DNA of 64,000 bases, taken from Neobacillus sp. PS3-34. GTDB lineage: Bacteria > Bacillota > Bacilli > Bacillales > Cytobacillaceae. Under the pieces are notes generated by a model. That model had not been told where the DNA came from and made no database searches. It saw only the letters and a program-made list of their open reading frames with translations. The position numbers and the translations under genes are program-made. This document shows, piece after piece, positions 48,644-58,587 of the stretch (the first letter of the stretch is position 1; the number at the start of each line of letters is the position of its first letter). The stretch is taken from contig NZ_CP133267.1 of NCBI RefSeq assembly GCF_030915465.1, positions 2,510,501 to 2,574,500 of the forward strand. Reading direction: 5' to 3'.

Positions 48644-49504
48644 ATGCCGGAAAAAGAACAACTCATAATAGAATCGGGTTTGAAGCTATTTGCCCATAAA
48701 GGCTTTTCCTCTACATCTATCCAAGAAATTGCGACAGAGAGCGGGATTTCTAAAGGAGCATTCTATTTACACTTTAAATCCAAAGATGATTTATTACTGG
48801 CGATACTGAAAAATATCTTTGATACAATCCATTCAAGTACTTCTTTTTTGGAAAAACAAGATTTGTCACCAAGGGAAATGTTCATCAAGCAATTATCGGC
48901 TTTTTTCGGGACCTTTATTGGGCATAAAGAGTTTTTAATCATGCTGTCTAAAGAACAAGCGATCCCAAGAAATGACGAAATTAAAGAACTCCTTTTTAAA
49001 AAACACTTTGAAAATCATCTATTCTTTCGAAAAGAATTAGTGTCCATTTATGGAGAGAAAATAGAGCCCTATTCCATCGATTTAGCCATGATGCTTGAAG
49101 GCTTATTCCACTCCTATTTGCGATTATGGATGTTCGAGCCTCTTGATATCGATATTGAGGAACTGGCAAAATTCATTATGCGAAGAATGGATAGCATCGT
49201 TAAAGACATTTCTTCCGAAAGCGCCTTCTTAACAGATCAGAAGCTTGGAAACATAATAGAGAAAACAAAGGACCTTTTTGAAAATACAAGTATAAGCAGC
49301 ATTGTGCAAAAAATGAGAAGCGAAATCGATCAGCTGGAAAACAAAGAAGCCCTGGAAATATCGCTTGAAGTCTTAGAAGAGGAAATTAATAAGCAGAATC
49401 CACGTATCCCAGTGATAAAAGGAATGCTGTCTAATTTCAAGGATATTAAATCCTTGGAGACGTACACGGGGAAAATCGCTGCTTATTATGGGTTCCTTAT
49501 TTGA
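48644..49504 (+). CDS. TetR/AcrR-family transcriptional regulator
   Basis: 286 residues from ATG 48644 after GGGAGAGG; the open frame upstream is promoter. The helix-turn-helix is GFSSTSIQEIATESGISKGAFYLHFKSKDD with numbering about 20-50 (only parts quoted in order: TSIQEIATESGISKGAFYLH). The C-terminal ligand domain is longer than usual, with a helical extension (about 200-286). Likely repressor of the divergent RND pump gene. Ends just before the 380-bp element. Confidence 0.88.
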   Translation: MPEKEQLIIESGLKLFAHKGFSSTSIQEIATESGISKGAFYLHFKSKDDLLLAILKNIFDTIHSSTSFLEKQDLSPREMFIKQLSAFFGTFIGHKEFLIMLSKEQAIPRNDEIKELLFKKHFENHLFFRKELVSIYGEKIEPYSIDLAMMLEGLFHSYLRLWMFEPLDIDIEELAKFIMRRMDSIVKDISSESAFLTDQKLGNIIEKTKDLFENTSISSIVQKMRSEIDQLENKEALEISLEVLEEEINKQNPRIPVIKGMLSNFKDIKSLETYTGKIAAYYGFLI

Positions 49505-49505
49505 G

Positions 49506-49880
49506 TAACCAGTGATATTTAAAATAAGCGGAGATTTTCCGGTTAGACTGCAGAATAGAGCTCGATTCGGGGAATATAAGCGGAGGTTTTCCGATTAAGC
49601 TACGCAAAATTAGCCATTTTCACGTTTTTTGAGTCAATAGTCGGAATCTCTCCGTCTATTTAAGCTATTTTCAGTGCTATTTCCTAATTAAGAGGAATTT
49701 CTCCGCTTATTTACCAAACTCACTTTAGCGTCTAATCTGGTGCTTTAGTAAAAAAAGAAAATTTTAAAAAAAGGATCAGAGATATTTGCATCTCTAAGCC
49801 TTTTTGAATGTGAAGTTTATGTGATTTGCTATTTGATTTGGTCTGCGATTTACCGTTTTGTACCTTACAAATAAACCAGT
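49506..49880. repeat. ~380-bp non-coding element, copy 2 (inverse of 11305-11690)
   Basis: Reverse complement aligns with copy 1 over nearly its whole length. Boxes ATAAGCGGAGATTTTCCG at 49524 and ATAAGCGGAGGTTTTCCG at 49576 are 52 bp apart; CTCCG-type inverse boxes at 49650 and 49701 are 51 bp apart. The terminator-like hairpin of copy 1 is degraded here. No ORF. Confidence 0.8.
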
Positions 49881-50003
49881 TACCCACTAACTAGTGGGCT
49901 TTTTTGTGTCGATTTATTTTTAAAAGCCGGCATTTCGATTGTGGTAAAATAATGGTAATTGGATTCACTTGTGATTTATTTTAATAGGAAGAGGACTCAC
50001 GAT

Positions 50004-50795
50004 ATGACGCTGCATTTAACAGAACTAATCGTATTAACTTTAATCGTACATTTAATTGATACATTGGCTTATTCTGTTCGGCTTAACTCTGTGAAAAGCG
50101 GGAAATTTGCGCTATCAATCTCGTTATTTAATATTTTTGTTTTAGTATCAAGGACGGCAAATATGTTCCAGGCTCCGTTAATTGGCGGGCTTATTGGAAT
50201 CAGTATCTTAAAGCATCATGATCCGTTGTCAGACATTAGACTTGTTATTTTAGCTGCAACAATAGGGACTCTGATTGGAATTGTGTTCATTCCTACCTTT
50301 TTAAAATTATTTTCAAAAGCTGTAGATAAGCTTGAAGTTAAAGGGTCAGTTCCTTCTATTGTAGTAGAAGCTTTGAGTGTTAATAATATGAAGAGAATCG
50401 TTAAAAGTACAACCAGACCACGAAAAAGAATGGTGTCACGGTTAAGGTTTCGAGAAATACCGAAACGATTCTTAATTCTAAATACGATGATTACGGCCAT
50501 TTATACAATCGGAGTAGTGTCAGCTTATTATGCTGCCTTTTTTGTGGACGATAAATATAGATTGGCTGCTTCCGCGTCCTCCGGAATGATTAACGGCGTA
50601 GCGACAATACTATTAACTCTGTTGGTTGATCCACAATCTGCGATCATAACCGATCAAGCCATGAGAAGTAAGCGGCCGTATGGAGACGTTAAAGCTCTTG
50701 TCATCATGTTAATAGGAACAAAACTACTAGGAACGCTTATAGGCCAACTTCTCATTTACCCAGCAGCACAAATCATCGCTAGCTTCTACCATTAG
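50004..50795 (+). CDS. amj: Lipid II flippase Amj
   Basis: Alternate lipid II flippase that moves the peptidoglycan precursor across the membrane, working beside MurJ. ATG 50004 is chosen over an upstream start because GGAAGAGGAC precedes it and the family begins at the first membrane helix. 263 residues, about six helices, with family segments LIDTLAYSVRLNSVKSGKFA and LLVDPQSAIITDQAMRSKRP. In B. subtilis amj is controlled by sigma-M; I could not identify that promoter. A terminator follows. Confidence 0.85.
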   Translation: MTLHLTELIVLTLIVHLIDTLAYSVRLNSVKSGKFALSISLFNIFVLVSRTANMFQAPLIGGLIGISILKHHDPLSDIRLVILAATIGTLIGIVFIPTFLKLFSKAVDKLEVKGSVPSIVVEALSVNNMKRIVKSTTRPRKRMVSRLRFREIPKRFLILNTMITAIYTIGVVSAYYAAFFVDDKYRLAASASSGMINGVATILLTLLVDPQSAIITDQAMRSKRPYGDVKALVIMLIGTKLLGTLIGQLLIYPAAQIIASFYH

Positions 50796-50823
50796 TGCCG
50801 TAATCGTTCTAAACCCTTTGTTG

Positions 50824-50852
50824 AAAGCTGCCGCAAATGGCAGCTTTTTTTT
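50824..50852 (+). terminator. Rho-independent terminator of amj
   Basis: AAAGCTGCC/GGCAGCTTT with a short loop and eight T. Confidence 0.85.
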
Positions 50853-51025
50853 GATGAACTTCCTTTTAAAGTGTTTGCTAGAAATCCTTCTCATTTATTT
50901 GAATATAGAAGCAAAGTATGTAAATTCTTTAGAATTAATTTAGTATTTTTTACCAAATGAAGATGGCATATAGGATATACTGTGGTTAACTATTCATGAA
51001 AATAATTTTATAAAGGTGGGTTTCG

Positions 51026-51479
51026 ATGAGAAATATTCAAAAATGTATGTTGTTTTGCTTATTAACGATGTTCCTAGTTTCTTGTACAAAATTTGAAGCT
51101 AATGCTCAAAATAAAGAATTTCTGAATGCAAAAGACATACAATTCACTCTGATCGGGAAATCCGAAAAAACTAATCGTTTCCGGACAGATTTCCAACAGC
51201 GCGAGTGGGGTCATTCAAATTGAGGACCATATTTGGAATGAATATTTATCAAAGGCACTTACGTATGATAAAAAAACAAAAATAAATGAAGCCACTTCAT
51301 CTTCTTTTGATATGGTGATTCAAACGAAGGAAAAGAGTTTGAAAGTGAAAATTTGGTTTGTTGATAACCATGTTTATTTCAGTGATTTCCCCCAAAAAGA
51401 ACTATACCAATTGTCTCAAGCAGATGGGGAATATTTTAAAATGGTAATGAGATCGATTGAGAAAAAGATGCCTAAATAA
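51026..51479 (+). pseudogene. Small lipoprotein, frameshifted
   Basis: ATG 51026 after AAAGGTGGG. Lipoprotein signal ending FLVSC at residue 20. One extra A in the run at about 51165-51170 breaks the frame; without it the protein continues KLIVSGQISNSASGVIQIED to TAA 51479, about 150 residues. The mature part is beta-rich with no recognised domain. Confidence 0.6.
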
Positions 51480-51567
51480 TATTGACTCCTAGTTCGCTTT
51501 TGCAAAATTGCTACCATTTAACGTTATTTCCAACCTCGATCCTTTAGAAGGAAAGGAAGATGGTACG

Positions 51568-51860
51568 ATGTTCATTGTATTTTTATTTATCTGTTTTGTA
51601 TTAGTAGGTTTTACTTGGAGCTATAAAAAATCGGGTAATGAAAGGCCTTTTCTAAGCTTGAAAAAAATGATTCACCAACAGATCAACTGGAAATTGGCGA
51701 TTATTCGGACTTGGATAATATAAAACATCAGCATCATATAAGCCACCACACAAATAGTCATTCGGATCATAGTCATGGTCATTCCAGTGATATTAGCCAT
51801 TCACACACTCACTCCAGTGATTTTTCCCATTCCTCCGATCATTCGGGTTCCTTTGACTAG
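51568..51860 (+). pseudogene. Membrane protein with His/Ser/Asp-rich tail, frameshifted
   Basis: ATG 51568 after GGAAAGGAAG. One membrane helix (MFIVFLFICFVLVGF), then after a missing G near 51660 (CTTGAAAA for CTTGGAAAA) the frame runs into a tail of repeated His-Ser-Asp groups (SHSDHSHGHSSDISHSHTHS) and ends at TAG 51860; 97 residues. The tail resembles metal-binding low-complexity regions. Function unknown. Confidence 0.5.
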
Positions 51861-52013
51861 ATGACTTTCAAGGTAAAAGTTTATTGATTCACCGTTTAAT
51901 ATGAAACACCATTAGAGCAATTTAACGGATAAAGCAAGAGACTTGATTGATAGGATATACTCATCCTCACCATTATCAGATGTTACTGCATTTCGTGTTA
52001 TAGGAGAGAGGCA

Positions 52014-52550
52014 TTGAAAAACAAACTCATAATTTCGATAGGATTAATATTGGTAGCTACCATGATATTTCTATATTTTTCATCTGCACAAAAGATATCT
52101 GAACCAAATACCGTACTAAATGAAACGGAAGTAATTGAAAATGTAAGAATACTTCTAAAAGATCAGATGAAAATTAGTAGAGTCGAGTTTTTTCAAAATG
52201 GCGTGCATCCTGATTTAACTGTTAAAAATTCCAATACAAATACTATTCCTAAGGGGAAAGTAGTTTTAATTGAGGGGAAAATACCAGAACAGACTAATCA
52301 TCCGATTAATGTTGAGGCTGCAGTAAAGGTTTTTAATTTTCTAAGAGAAAGAAAGTTGCCGTTTGAGGTAGTAGGTATTGATGTTGGAGTTCAAAGAACA
52401 GGTGGTTTTGATAGAAATTGGCATATAATGCTTACTAGTGCAGAATTCAATGAACTGTCAAAGAAGTATAAGAATAGTGACAACGTAGAGAAGAAGATAG
52501 TTGGAGAATGGATAATGACACATCATTATGAAAAATGGTACAAGCAATGA
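52014..52550 (+). CDS. Membrane-anchored protein of unknown function
   Basis: 178 residues from TTG 52014 with AGGAGAGAGG before it. N-terminal membrane anchor (LIISIGLILVATMIFLYF), extracellular part with no known domain; conserved-looking segment FEVVGIDVGVQRTGGFDRNW. AT-rich compared with the backbone. Confidence 0.6.
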   Translation: MKNKLIISIGLILVATMIFLYFSSAQKISEPNTVLNETEVIENVRILLKDQMKISRVEFFQNGVHPDLTVKNSNTNTIPKGKVVLIEGKIPEQTNHPINVEAAVKVFNFLRERKLPFEVVGIDVGVQRTGGFDRNWHIMLTSAEFNELSKKYKNSDNVEKKIVGEWIMTHHYEKWYKQ

Positions 52551-52742
52551 ATGGTTTCAATCTCTACCTCGTTATATCAAGGATTCATTGAGTTTTTCTA
52601 TGTGCGAAAGTTGAATATCCAATTTTAAACGCTCAAGGGAAGTAAGAATGGAATTGCATACGGTCCATTATAAATACTAACCTTCAGCGATCAAACATAG
52701 GGCAATTTTTTAATCGCTAAAGGTCAAGGAGGGGTTACACAA

Positions 52743-53306
52743 ATGAATTTTACTACATTAGTGGCGTTATTAAAGAGTAAAGGTGTAAAGTTTACAACTG
52801 GATTAAATGATGAAGAGATCTTAGACATAGAAAATTATTATGATCTTAAATTCCCTCCTGATTTAAAAGCGTTTTTAAAATTTTCTCTTCCGATATCAGG
52901 TAATTTTGTTAATTGGCGTGATAAAAGTAATAGCAATATTGAATACATAGAGGAACGTTTAAAATGGCCTTTAGAAGGAATAATTTTTGATATTGAAAAT
53001 AACGGTTTTTGGATGGACGGCTGGGGAGAAAAACCACTATCCACAGTAGAGGCAGTCAGGGTTGCGACACAGGAATATAATAAAGCTCCAAAATTAATTC
53101 CGGTTTATTCACACAGATGTATACCTTCTGTTCCTAATGAAAGTGGAAACCCAGTTTTATCTGTACACCAAACAGATATCATTATTTATGGCGATAATTT
53201 AATTACATATTTAATGGTCGAATTTAACCTTAAGCATTTTAATAATATAAATTTTGATAACATAAAAGAAATTCCTTTTTGGAGTTATTGGTGGTCGGAC
53301 AGTTGA
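52743..53306 (+). CDS. SMI1/KNR4 (SUKH) family protein
   Basis: 187 residues from ATG 52743 (AAGGAGGGG upstream). The SUKH fold is suggested by LNDEEILDIENYYDLKFPPD near the start and the aromatic segment FWMDGWGEKP. The family commonly provides immunity to polymorphic toxins or contact-dependent nucleases. No toxin gene is in the window, so it would be an orphan immunity gene. Low GC suggests transfer. Confidence 0.75.
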   Translation: MNFTTLVALLKSKGVKFTTGLNDEEILDIENYYDLKFPPDLKAFLKFSLPISGNFVNWRDKSNSNIEYIEERLKWPLEGIIFDIENNGFWMDGWGEKPLSTVEAVRVATQEYNKAPKLIPVYSHRCIPSVPNESGNPVLSVHQTDIIIYGDNLITYLMVEFNLKHFNNINFDNIKEIPFWSYWWSDS

Positions 53307-53396
53307 TAATGTATCAACCAATTCGTTGTATTCATTTTTTGCAACTAAGGAGTTGGCAAGTTAAAAAAGAATCAGATTTTTTTAAGGGTGAGATAG

Positions 53397-53669
53397 GTGA
53401 AATGTTCACAATGTGAAGGATTTAATGAAAAAATAACGATAAAAGAACCATACCAATACTTTAATCTAGTCGATCAATTAAAAGAGATATTAATTCAGGG
53501 AAACCTTGTAATAATAAACGGAAATTGTGATTTTCAGGATGTTAAATCAGGTAAAGCTTTACCAAATGACTTCATTTACCACACATTCAAATGTGGAAGG
53601 TGCAATAGAAAATACCAACTTGCAATTGAAACTTATCATGGGGCTGGTGGTAAGTGGGACATATTGTGA
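53397..53669 (+). CDS. Small zinc-finger-like protein
   Basis: 90 residues from GTG 53397, preceded by AAGGGTGAG. Two cysteine pairs (CSQC near the start, CGRC near residue 68) could bind one zinc. No known family. Lies between SUKH and DUF4304 genes on the same strand and may share their immunity-like role (inference). Confidence 0.55.
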   Translation: MKCSQCEGFNEKITIKEPYQYFNLVDQLKEILIQGNLVIINGNCDFQDVKSGKALPNDFIYHTFKCGRCNRKYQLAIETYHGAGGKWDIL

Positions 53670-53872
53670 TATATTGTAACCTTTATCCTTTTGATGGAAA
53701 GGTAGATGGATAGATTAATAGTTAATCAAACTGGTAAGAGGTATAAAGGATTTAGATGTAATATATTCGAATTTTTAAATCAAAATAAAGAATTAAATAT
53801 CATATAGAGGTGTATCCATTGAGCAACTTTTTATTATTAGACTAACAAAGAACTGAAAGGGAGGGAGGACCT

Positions 53873-54502
53873 TTGTTACCAAAAGATATGTACAAATTGA
53901 TGTTAAAAGAGTATATAAAACCAATTTTTAAGGAAAAGGGATATAAGAAAAAGGGAAATGTATTTGTTAAAGAAACGGATGATATTGTTTATATTATTTA
54001 TTTCTTACCTGATAGATGGAACACAATAGATGAGTATGGTTTTACCATTGATTTAAGAGTTTGTTCTAAGGAAGTCTTAAAAGCTATTGGAGAACCTTTA
54101 CCTAACAATTGGTTTGCTTATAACTATATAACACCATTAATTGAAAGCGGTCTTGGTTACCTTAGACCTTTCCCACTTAAATCCGATTATGGCATTGGAG
54201 AAAATACCGATATAAATGAATTGGCAAGAGAAGTGATTAGTGATTTAAATGAAATTATTTTTCCTTATGTAGAAAAATTAAATTCATACGATACAATCAT
54301 TAAAGAATTGAATTTTCTTGGTTTGTATAAAGCTAGCATGACACATAAAATAACACTTTATTTTCTATTGAATAACAGGGAAATGGCACAAAAAGAGTTA
54401 TTAAGTTGTTTATCTGTTAAAAATGATAACCCTTATTACAGACCTAAAATATTAAAAATTGCTAATAGATTAGGGCTTGATATTCCAATTGAACAAGAGT
54501 AG
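53873..54502 (+). CDS. DUF4304 domain protein
   Basis: 209 residues. TTG 53873 follows GGGAGGGAGG closely; ATG 53888 is an alternative. The N-terminal part (YIKPIFKEKGYKKKGNVFVK) is the DUF4304 signature, a domain often found in polymorphic-toxin immunity loci. AT-rich. Terminated by the hairpin at 54507. Confidence 0.75.
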   Translation: MLPKDMYKLMLKEYIKPIFKEKGYKKKGNVFVKETDDIVYIIYFLPDRWNTIDEYGFTIDLRVCSKEVLKAIGEPLPNNWFAYNYITPLIESGLGYLRPFPLKSDYGIGENTDINELAREVISDLNEIIFPYVEKLNSYDTIIKELNFLGLYKASMTHKITLYFLLNNREMAQKELLSCLSVKNDNPYYRPKILKIANRLGLDIPIEQE

Positions 54503-54506
54503 CTAG

Positions 54507-54535
54507 AGAGCCTTCTCATATTAAGGTTCTTTTTT
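54507..54535 (+). terminator. Rho-independent terminator
   Basis: AGAGCCTT/AAGGTTCT (with G-U pairs) followed by T's. Confidence 0.55.
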
Positions 54536-54700
54536 GTATATTTTATGATTGAAAAATTAATTCCCTTAAGAAGCTAAAGGTTAGTTGAACAAGATATTCT
54601 TAGTGAACTATTCATAATTATGACAATTACCTACTACTAATTTATCATAAAAATTATATTATCAGAAAATTATGTCATATTACAAAAAGGAGTTTTTAAC

Positions 54701-56526
54701 ATGAGTTTAATTACCCGTAAAGATGTGCCGCTTGAAGAGACATGGGATCTAACACATATTTTTGCTTCTGATGAAGAATGGGAAATGTCCTACATTCAAG
54801 TTGATCAGGATTTGAATGAGATTCTTCATGGCACAGTTCACTTAGATAGTGGAAAAAGTATTCTTGAATTACTTCATAGATACGACCGCTTAATGGAAAA
54901 ATTCAGTCGAACATCTAGTTACGCTTTCTACAAATATTCGGAAGATGGCACAGACTCTGATAATCAAAAGATGAAGGGACGTTCGCAGACTCTAGCGAAA
55001 AAAACCTATAATATCAGTACAATGATAGTCAATCGTTTTCTACAATTACCTAAAGGGGTATTGAAAAAGTACATGGAAGAGGAGAAGGTGCGCAAACCTA
55101 TCATCGATTTATGGAAAAAATTGAGGCGATTCGCGATCATTCATTAAGCCCAGAGATGGAAGATTTATTGGCTTCTTTAAGCCAAACGCTAAATACACCT
55201 AATTCCATCTATTTAACTATTACTGCCTCTGACTTAAAATTTGAACCGGTTAAAGATATAAATGGAAAAGAGGTTCCTGTTTCTCTTTTCATGTATATGA
55301 CTCAAATTGAAACATCACCTGATACAGAGCTGCGAAGAAATGCGTATCAGTCCCTATCAAATGGTTTGAAGAAATATCAACATGGCTTAGCCCAAACTTT
55401 ATCCAGTGAAATACATAACAATGTATCGATTGCAAAACTGCGTAACTATCCAACGACGATGGATTATTTGCTTCAATATGATTCCCCGGCAAACAATCAC
55501 TTTTATGCAGGGGATGGCGTTTCTCCACAATATTTTGAAGATGTATTAGATACGTTTCAGCAAGAACTTTCACCCCATATGCAAAGATATGCACGACTAA
55601 GAAAACGCCAGCTTGGTTTAGATGAACTGCTTTTCTCAGATGTTAAAGCACCATTAGACCCTGATTTTGATCCGCCTATTAGTTATAAGGAAGCAGGAGA
55701 AATCATTGTTGAAGCTGTTGGGCCACTAGGTTCTGAATATCAGGAATTAATGAGAAAGGTGTTTAAGGAAAGATGGGTATATAGAGGCGATAATGTGGGA
55801 CGAAGAATGATCGCCTTCGGCGGAGGCGTTCATGGTGTCCATGGATATTCATTTTACCCATGGGGTGGAAATCTATTTGATGTGCTTCTCCTCGGACACG
55901 AGCTTGGGCACGCGATCCATTACACGCTTTCTGCTCAAAATCAACGATTCATAAACAATGGGCAATCATTATTATTTGTCGAGGCACCGTCTACATTAAT
56001 CGAACATTTAATTGTACAATACTTGCGGGAAAATAGGGATGATCCTCGATTACACCGCTGGTTAAATATGTATTCGATGATGAGCTACCATCATAATTGT
56101 GTGACGCATATTTTAGAGGCTGAATTGTTAAGAAGACTATACAAAATGGCCGATCAGAAGATTCCTTTAACGACAACCGTTATTAGTAACACAAAAGGAA
56201 CTATTTTATCAGAATTCTGGGGAGACACCGTCGTAATTGATGAAGGGGCAAAGCTAACATGGATGCGGCAGCCTCATTATTATATGGGCCTTTATCCTTT
56301 TACCTATTCAATTGGTACATCAGCATCCACTGTAATCGCTAAACGAATCCAAAAGGAAGGATTATCAGTGGGTGAACAATGGACAGATGTGCTGAAGCGT
56401 GGAGGAACCATGAATGGCTTCGACTTATTTAAGATGGCAGGACTCGATATGTCAACAACAGACGTCATAAAACAAGCAATCGCTCATGTCGGAAACATTG
56501 TTGATGAGTTGGAAAATAGTTTTTAA
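54701..56526 (+). pseudogene. M3 family oligoendopeptidase F, frameshifted
   Basis: Cytoplasmic zinc oligopeptidase. Start at 54701 after AAAAAGGAG. About 608 residues when repaired. Zinc motif HELGHAIH with a downstream Glu in FVEAPSTLIEH, and the M3 C-terminal motif region YYMGLYPFTYSIG. One T is missing near 55122 (GATTTATGG for GATTTTATGG), splitting the first 140 residues from the rest. Catalytic part intact. Followed by the largest hairpin array. Confidence 0.85.
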
Positions 56527-56629
56527 TTGGTCAGAGCCATGGGGATGGTTCTTGTACTATTAAATTTCTTTTTCTACTTCAACAACCATGAAAATAAAGA
56601 TAAGTAATTAAATGACTATCACCTTGTCC

Positions 56630-57545
56630 TGTCTGAATAAGCCCTGCATTCGGACAATCGGAGTTACTAATCGGCTTGTCGTGTCCGAATAAGCCCTGCA
56701 TTCGGACAATCGGAATTACTTATCGGCTTTGTCCTGTCTGAATAAGCCCTGCATTCGGACAATCGGAGTTACTAATCGGCTTGTCGTGTCCGAATAAGCC
56801 CTGCATTCGGACAATCGGAATTACTTATCGGCTTTGTCCTGTCTGAATAAGCCCTGCATTCGGACAATCGGAGTTACTAATCGGCTTGTCGTGTCCGAAT
56901 AAGCCTTGCATTCGGACAATCGGAATTACTTATCGGCTTTGTCCTGTCTGAATAAGCCCTGCATTCGGACAATCGGAGTTACTAATCGGCTTGTCGTGTC
57001 CGAATAAGCCTTGCATTCGGACAATCGGAGTTACTTATCAGCTTGTCGTGTCCGAATAAGCCTCGCATTCGGACAATCGGAGACAATTATCGGCTTGTCG
57101 TGTCCGAATAACCCCTTCATTCGGACAATCGGAGACAATTATCGGCTTGTCGTGTCCGAATAAGCCTTGCATTCGGACAATCGGAGTTACTAATCGGCTT
57201 GTCCTGTCCGAATAAGTCCTGCATTCGGACAATCGGAGTTACTTATCGGCTTTGTCCTGTCTGAATAAGCCCTGCATTCGGACAATCGGAGTTACTAATT
57301 GGCTTGTCGTGTCCGAATAACCCCTGCATTCGCACAATCGGAGTCAATTATGGGCTTGTCCTGTCTGAATAAGCCCTGCATTCGGACAATCGGAGTTACT
57401 AATCGGTGTGTTCTGTCCGAATAAGCCTAGCATTCGGACAATCGGAGTTACTAATCGGCTTGTCCTGTCCGAATAAGTCTCGCATTCGGACAATCGGAGG
57501 TACATTTCGGCTTTGTCTGTCCGAATAAGCATTGCATTTACTAGG
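56630..57545 (+). repeat. Tandem 52/53-nt hairpin array (17 full units and one truncated)
   Basis: Units start at 56630, 56682, 56735, 56787, 56840, 56892, 56945, 56997, 57049, 57101, 57153, 57205, 57258, 57310, 57362, 57414, 57466 and 57518. Hairpin TGTCCGAAT-N9-ATTCGGACA (9-bp stem, 9-nt loop such as AAGCCCTGC) plus 25-26-nt spacer (ATCGGAGTTACTAATCGG...). Six units have TGTCTG, keeping a U-G pair in + strand RNA. In the first half two variants alternate, giving a ~105-nt higher-order repeat. The last unit is truncated in its right arm. Confidence 0.95.
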
Positions 57546-57640
57546 TGAATTTCCTTTGTGAAATGCTGTGTGTTTTTGCACCTCTGAAGTGAATCCGTAA
57601 CGAGTTAATTAGGTAATCTATATTAATGTGAGGTCAAAAT

Positions 57641-58048
57641 ATGCCAACTCCTAAACATATTGTTTCAGCCGCAACTATCGTACTTAATGAGCAAAAAGAA
57701 ATTTTATTGATTAAAGGTCCTCAAAGAGGATGGGAAATGCCTGGTGGACAGGTTGAAGAAGGAGAATCTTTGAAGGACGCTGCAATTAGGGAAACAAAAG
57801 AAGAAAGTGGTATCGAAATTGAAGTTATAAAATTTTGTGGAATTTATCAAAATGTAAGTGGATCTATATGTAACACATTGTTTTTGGGAAAACCAATCGG
57901 AGGTGAGCTAACTACTTCTCCAGAGAGTTTGGAAGTAGGTTTCTTTCCAATTGAAATAGCTTTAGAAATGGTAACTTGGAAAAATTTCAGACAAAGAATT
58001 GAGTATTGTTTAAACGAAACACTTCATCCTTTTTGTATTGAATTTTAA
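57641..58048 (+). CDS. Nudix hydrolase
   Basis: 135 residues from 57641. Nudix box GGQVEEGESLKDAAIRE then TKEESG. The start MPTPKHIVSAATIVLNEQKE resembles MutT-like proteins. Substrate unknown. The upstream gap is the hairpin array. Confidence 0.8.
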   Translation: MPTPKHIVSAATIVLNEQKEILLIKGPQRGWEMPGGQVEEGESLKDAAIRETKEESGIEIEVIKFCGIYQNVSGSICNTLFLGKPIGGELTTSPESLEVGFFPIEIALEMVTWKNFRQRIEYCLNETLHPFCIEF

Positions 58049-58189
58049 TTATAATCTATTGAGCTTTTTAGTTCACGCTTTGGACTATTGGCTCTTGGTT
58101 ATCAGGATAGTTTCTATCACTATTTTAGGAAATAACAATTACACTTCTTTAACGTTTATTTGACCAAAATTGCGTAACAAGGAAACAGT

Positions 58190-58372
58190 TTACTTTTTCT
58201 TTAATATATCACCAATCCTTATTAATAGAGTGATGATAATAGAAAACAAAAAAATTAGGACAAAACCTATTGAAATAGCCCCTGTTCCATCATTAAATAC
58301 CGAAGAAATTAAAAAAAGTAAAACAACACTACCAATCATAAATAGGATTGCAATTGAAATATATTTACCCAT
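58190..58372 (-). CDS. Small two-helix membrane protein
   Basis: 60 residues starting at 58372 after GGAGGTTTTTT. Two hydrophobic helices (ISIAILFMIGSVVLLFLI and IGFVLIFLFSIIITLLI) with a basic end. The overlapping + strand frame has no ribosome site and is a shadow. Confidence 0.55.
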   Translation of the reverse strand: MGKYISIAILFMIGSVVLLFLISSVFNDGTGAISIGFVLIFLFSIIITLLIRIGDILKKK

Positions 58373-58587
58373 AAAAAACCTCCGTCTGTTATTAACAATA
58401 TTTTACAGTAAACAGAAAGTTAAGGAAAGGTTATTTTGTATGTTACAGCTCGAACATAATGTGGATAAGAAAGCCAAGATAGTTGTATAAGGATTTTATT
58501 TCCAAACAAGAAGGAAAGATTATAATAAGCATTGAATTTATAGGGGGTAAGTGTTCGCTGCAACTTTATATTAGGAGGTTGTTAGGT

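Noticed and set aside
56630..57545. CRISPR array (27-nt palindromic repeats with 25-nt spacers)
   Set aside because: The geometry is close, but the spacers are almost identical to each other, the repeats vary, and there is no cas gene or leader. The same applies to 37257-37695 and 44805-45038.
57038..57581. Minus-strand ORFs with repeated SECETYSDRTSR-like text
   Set aside because: They are the translated complement of the 52-nt array; 52 is not a multiple of 3, frames shift between units, and no ribosome site is present.
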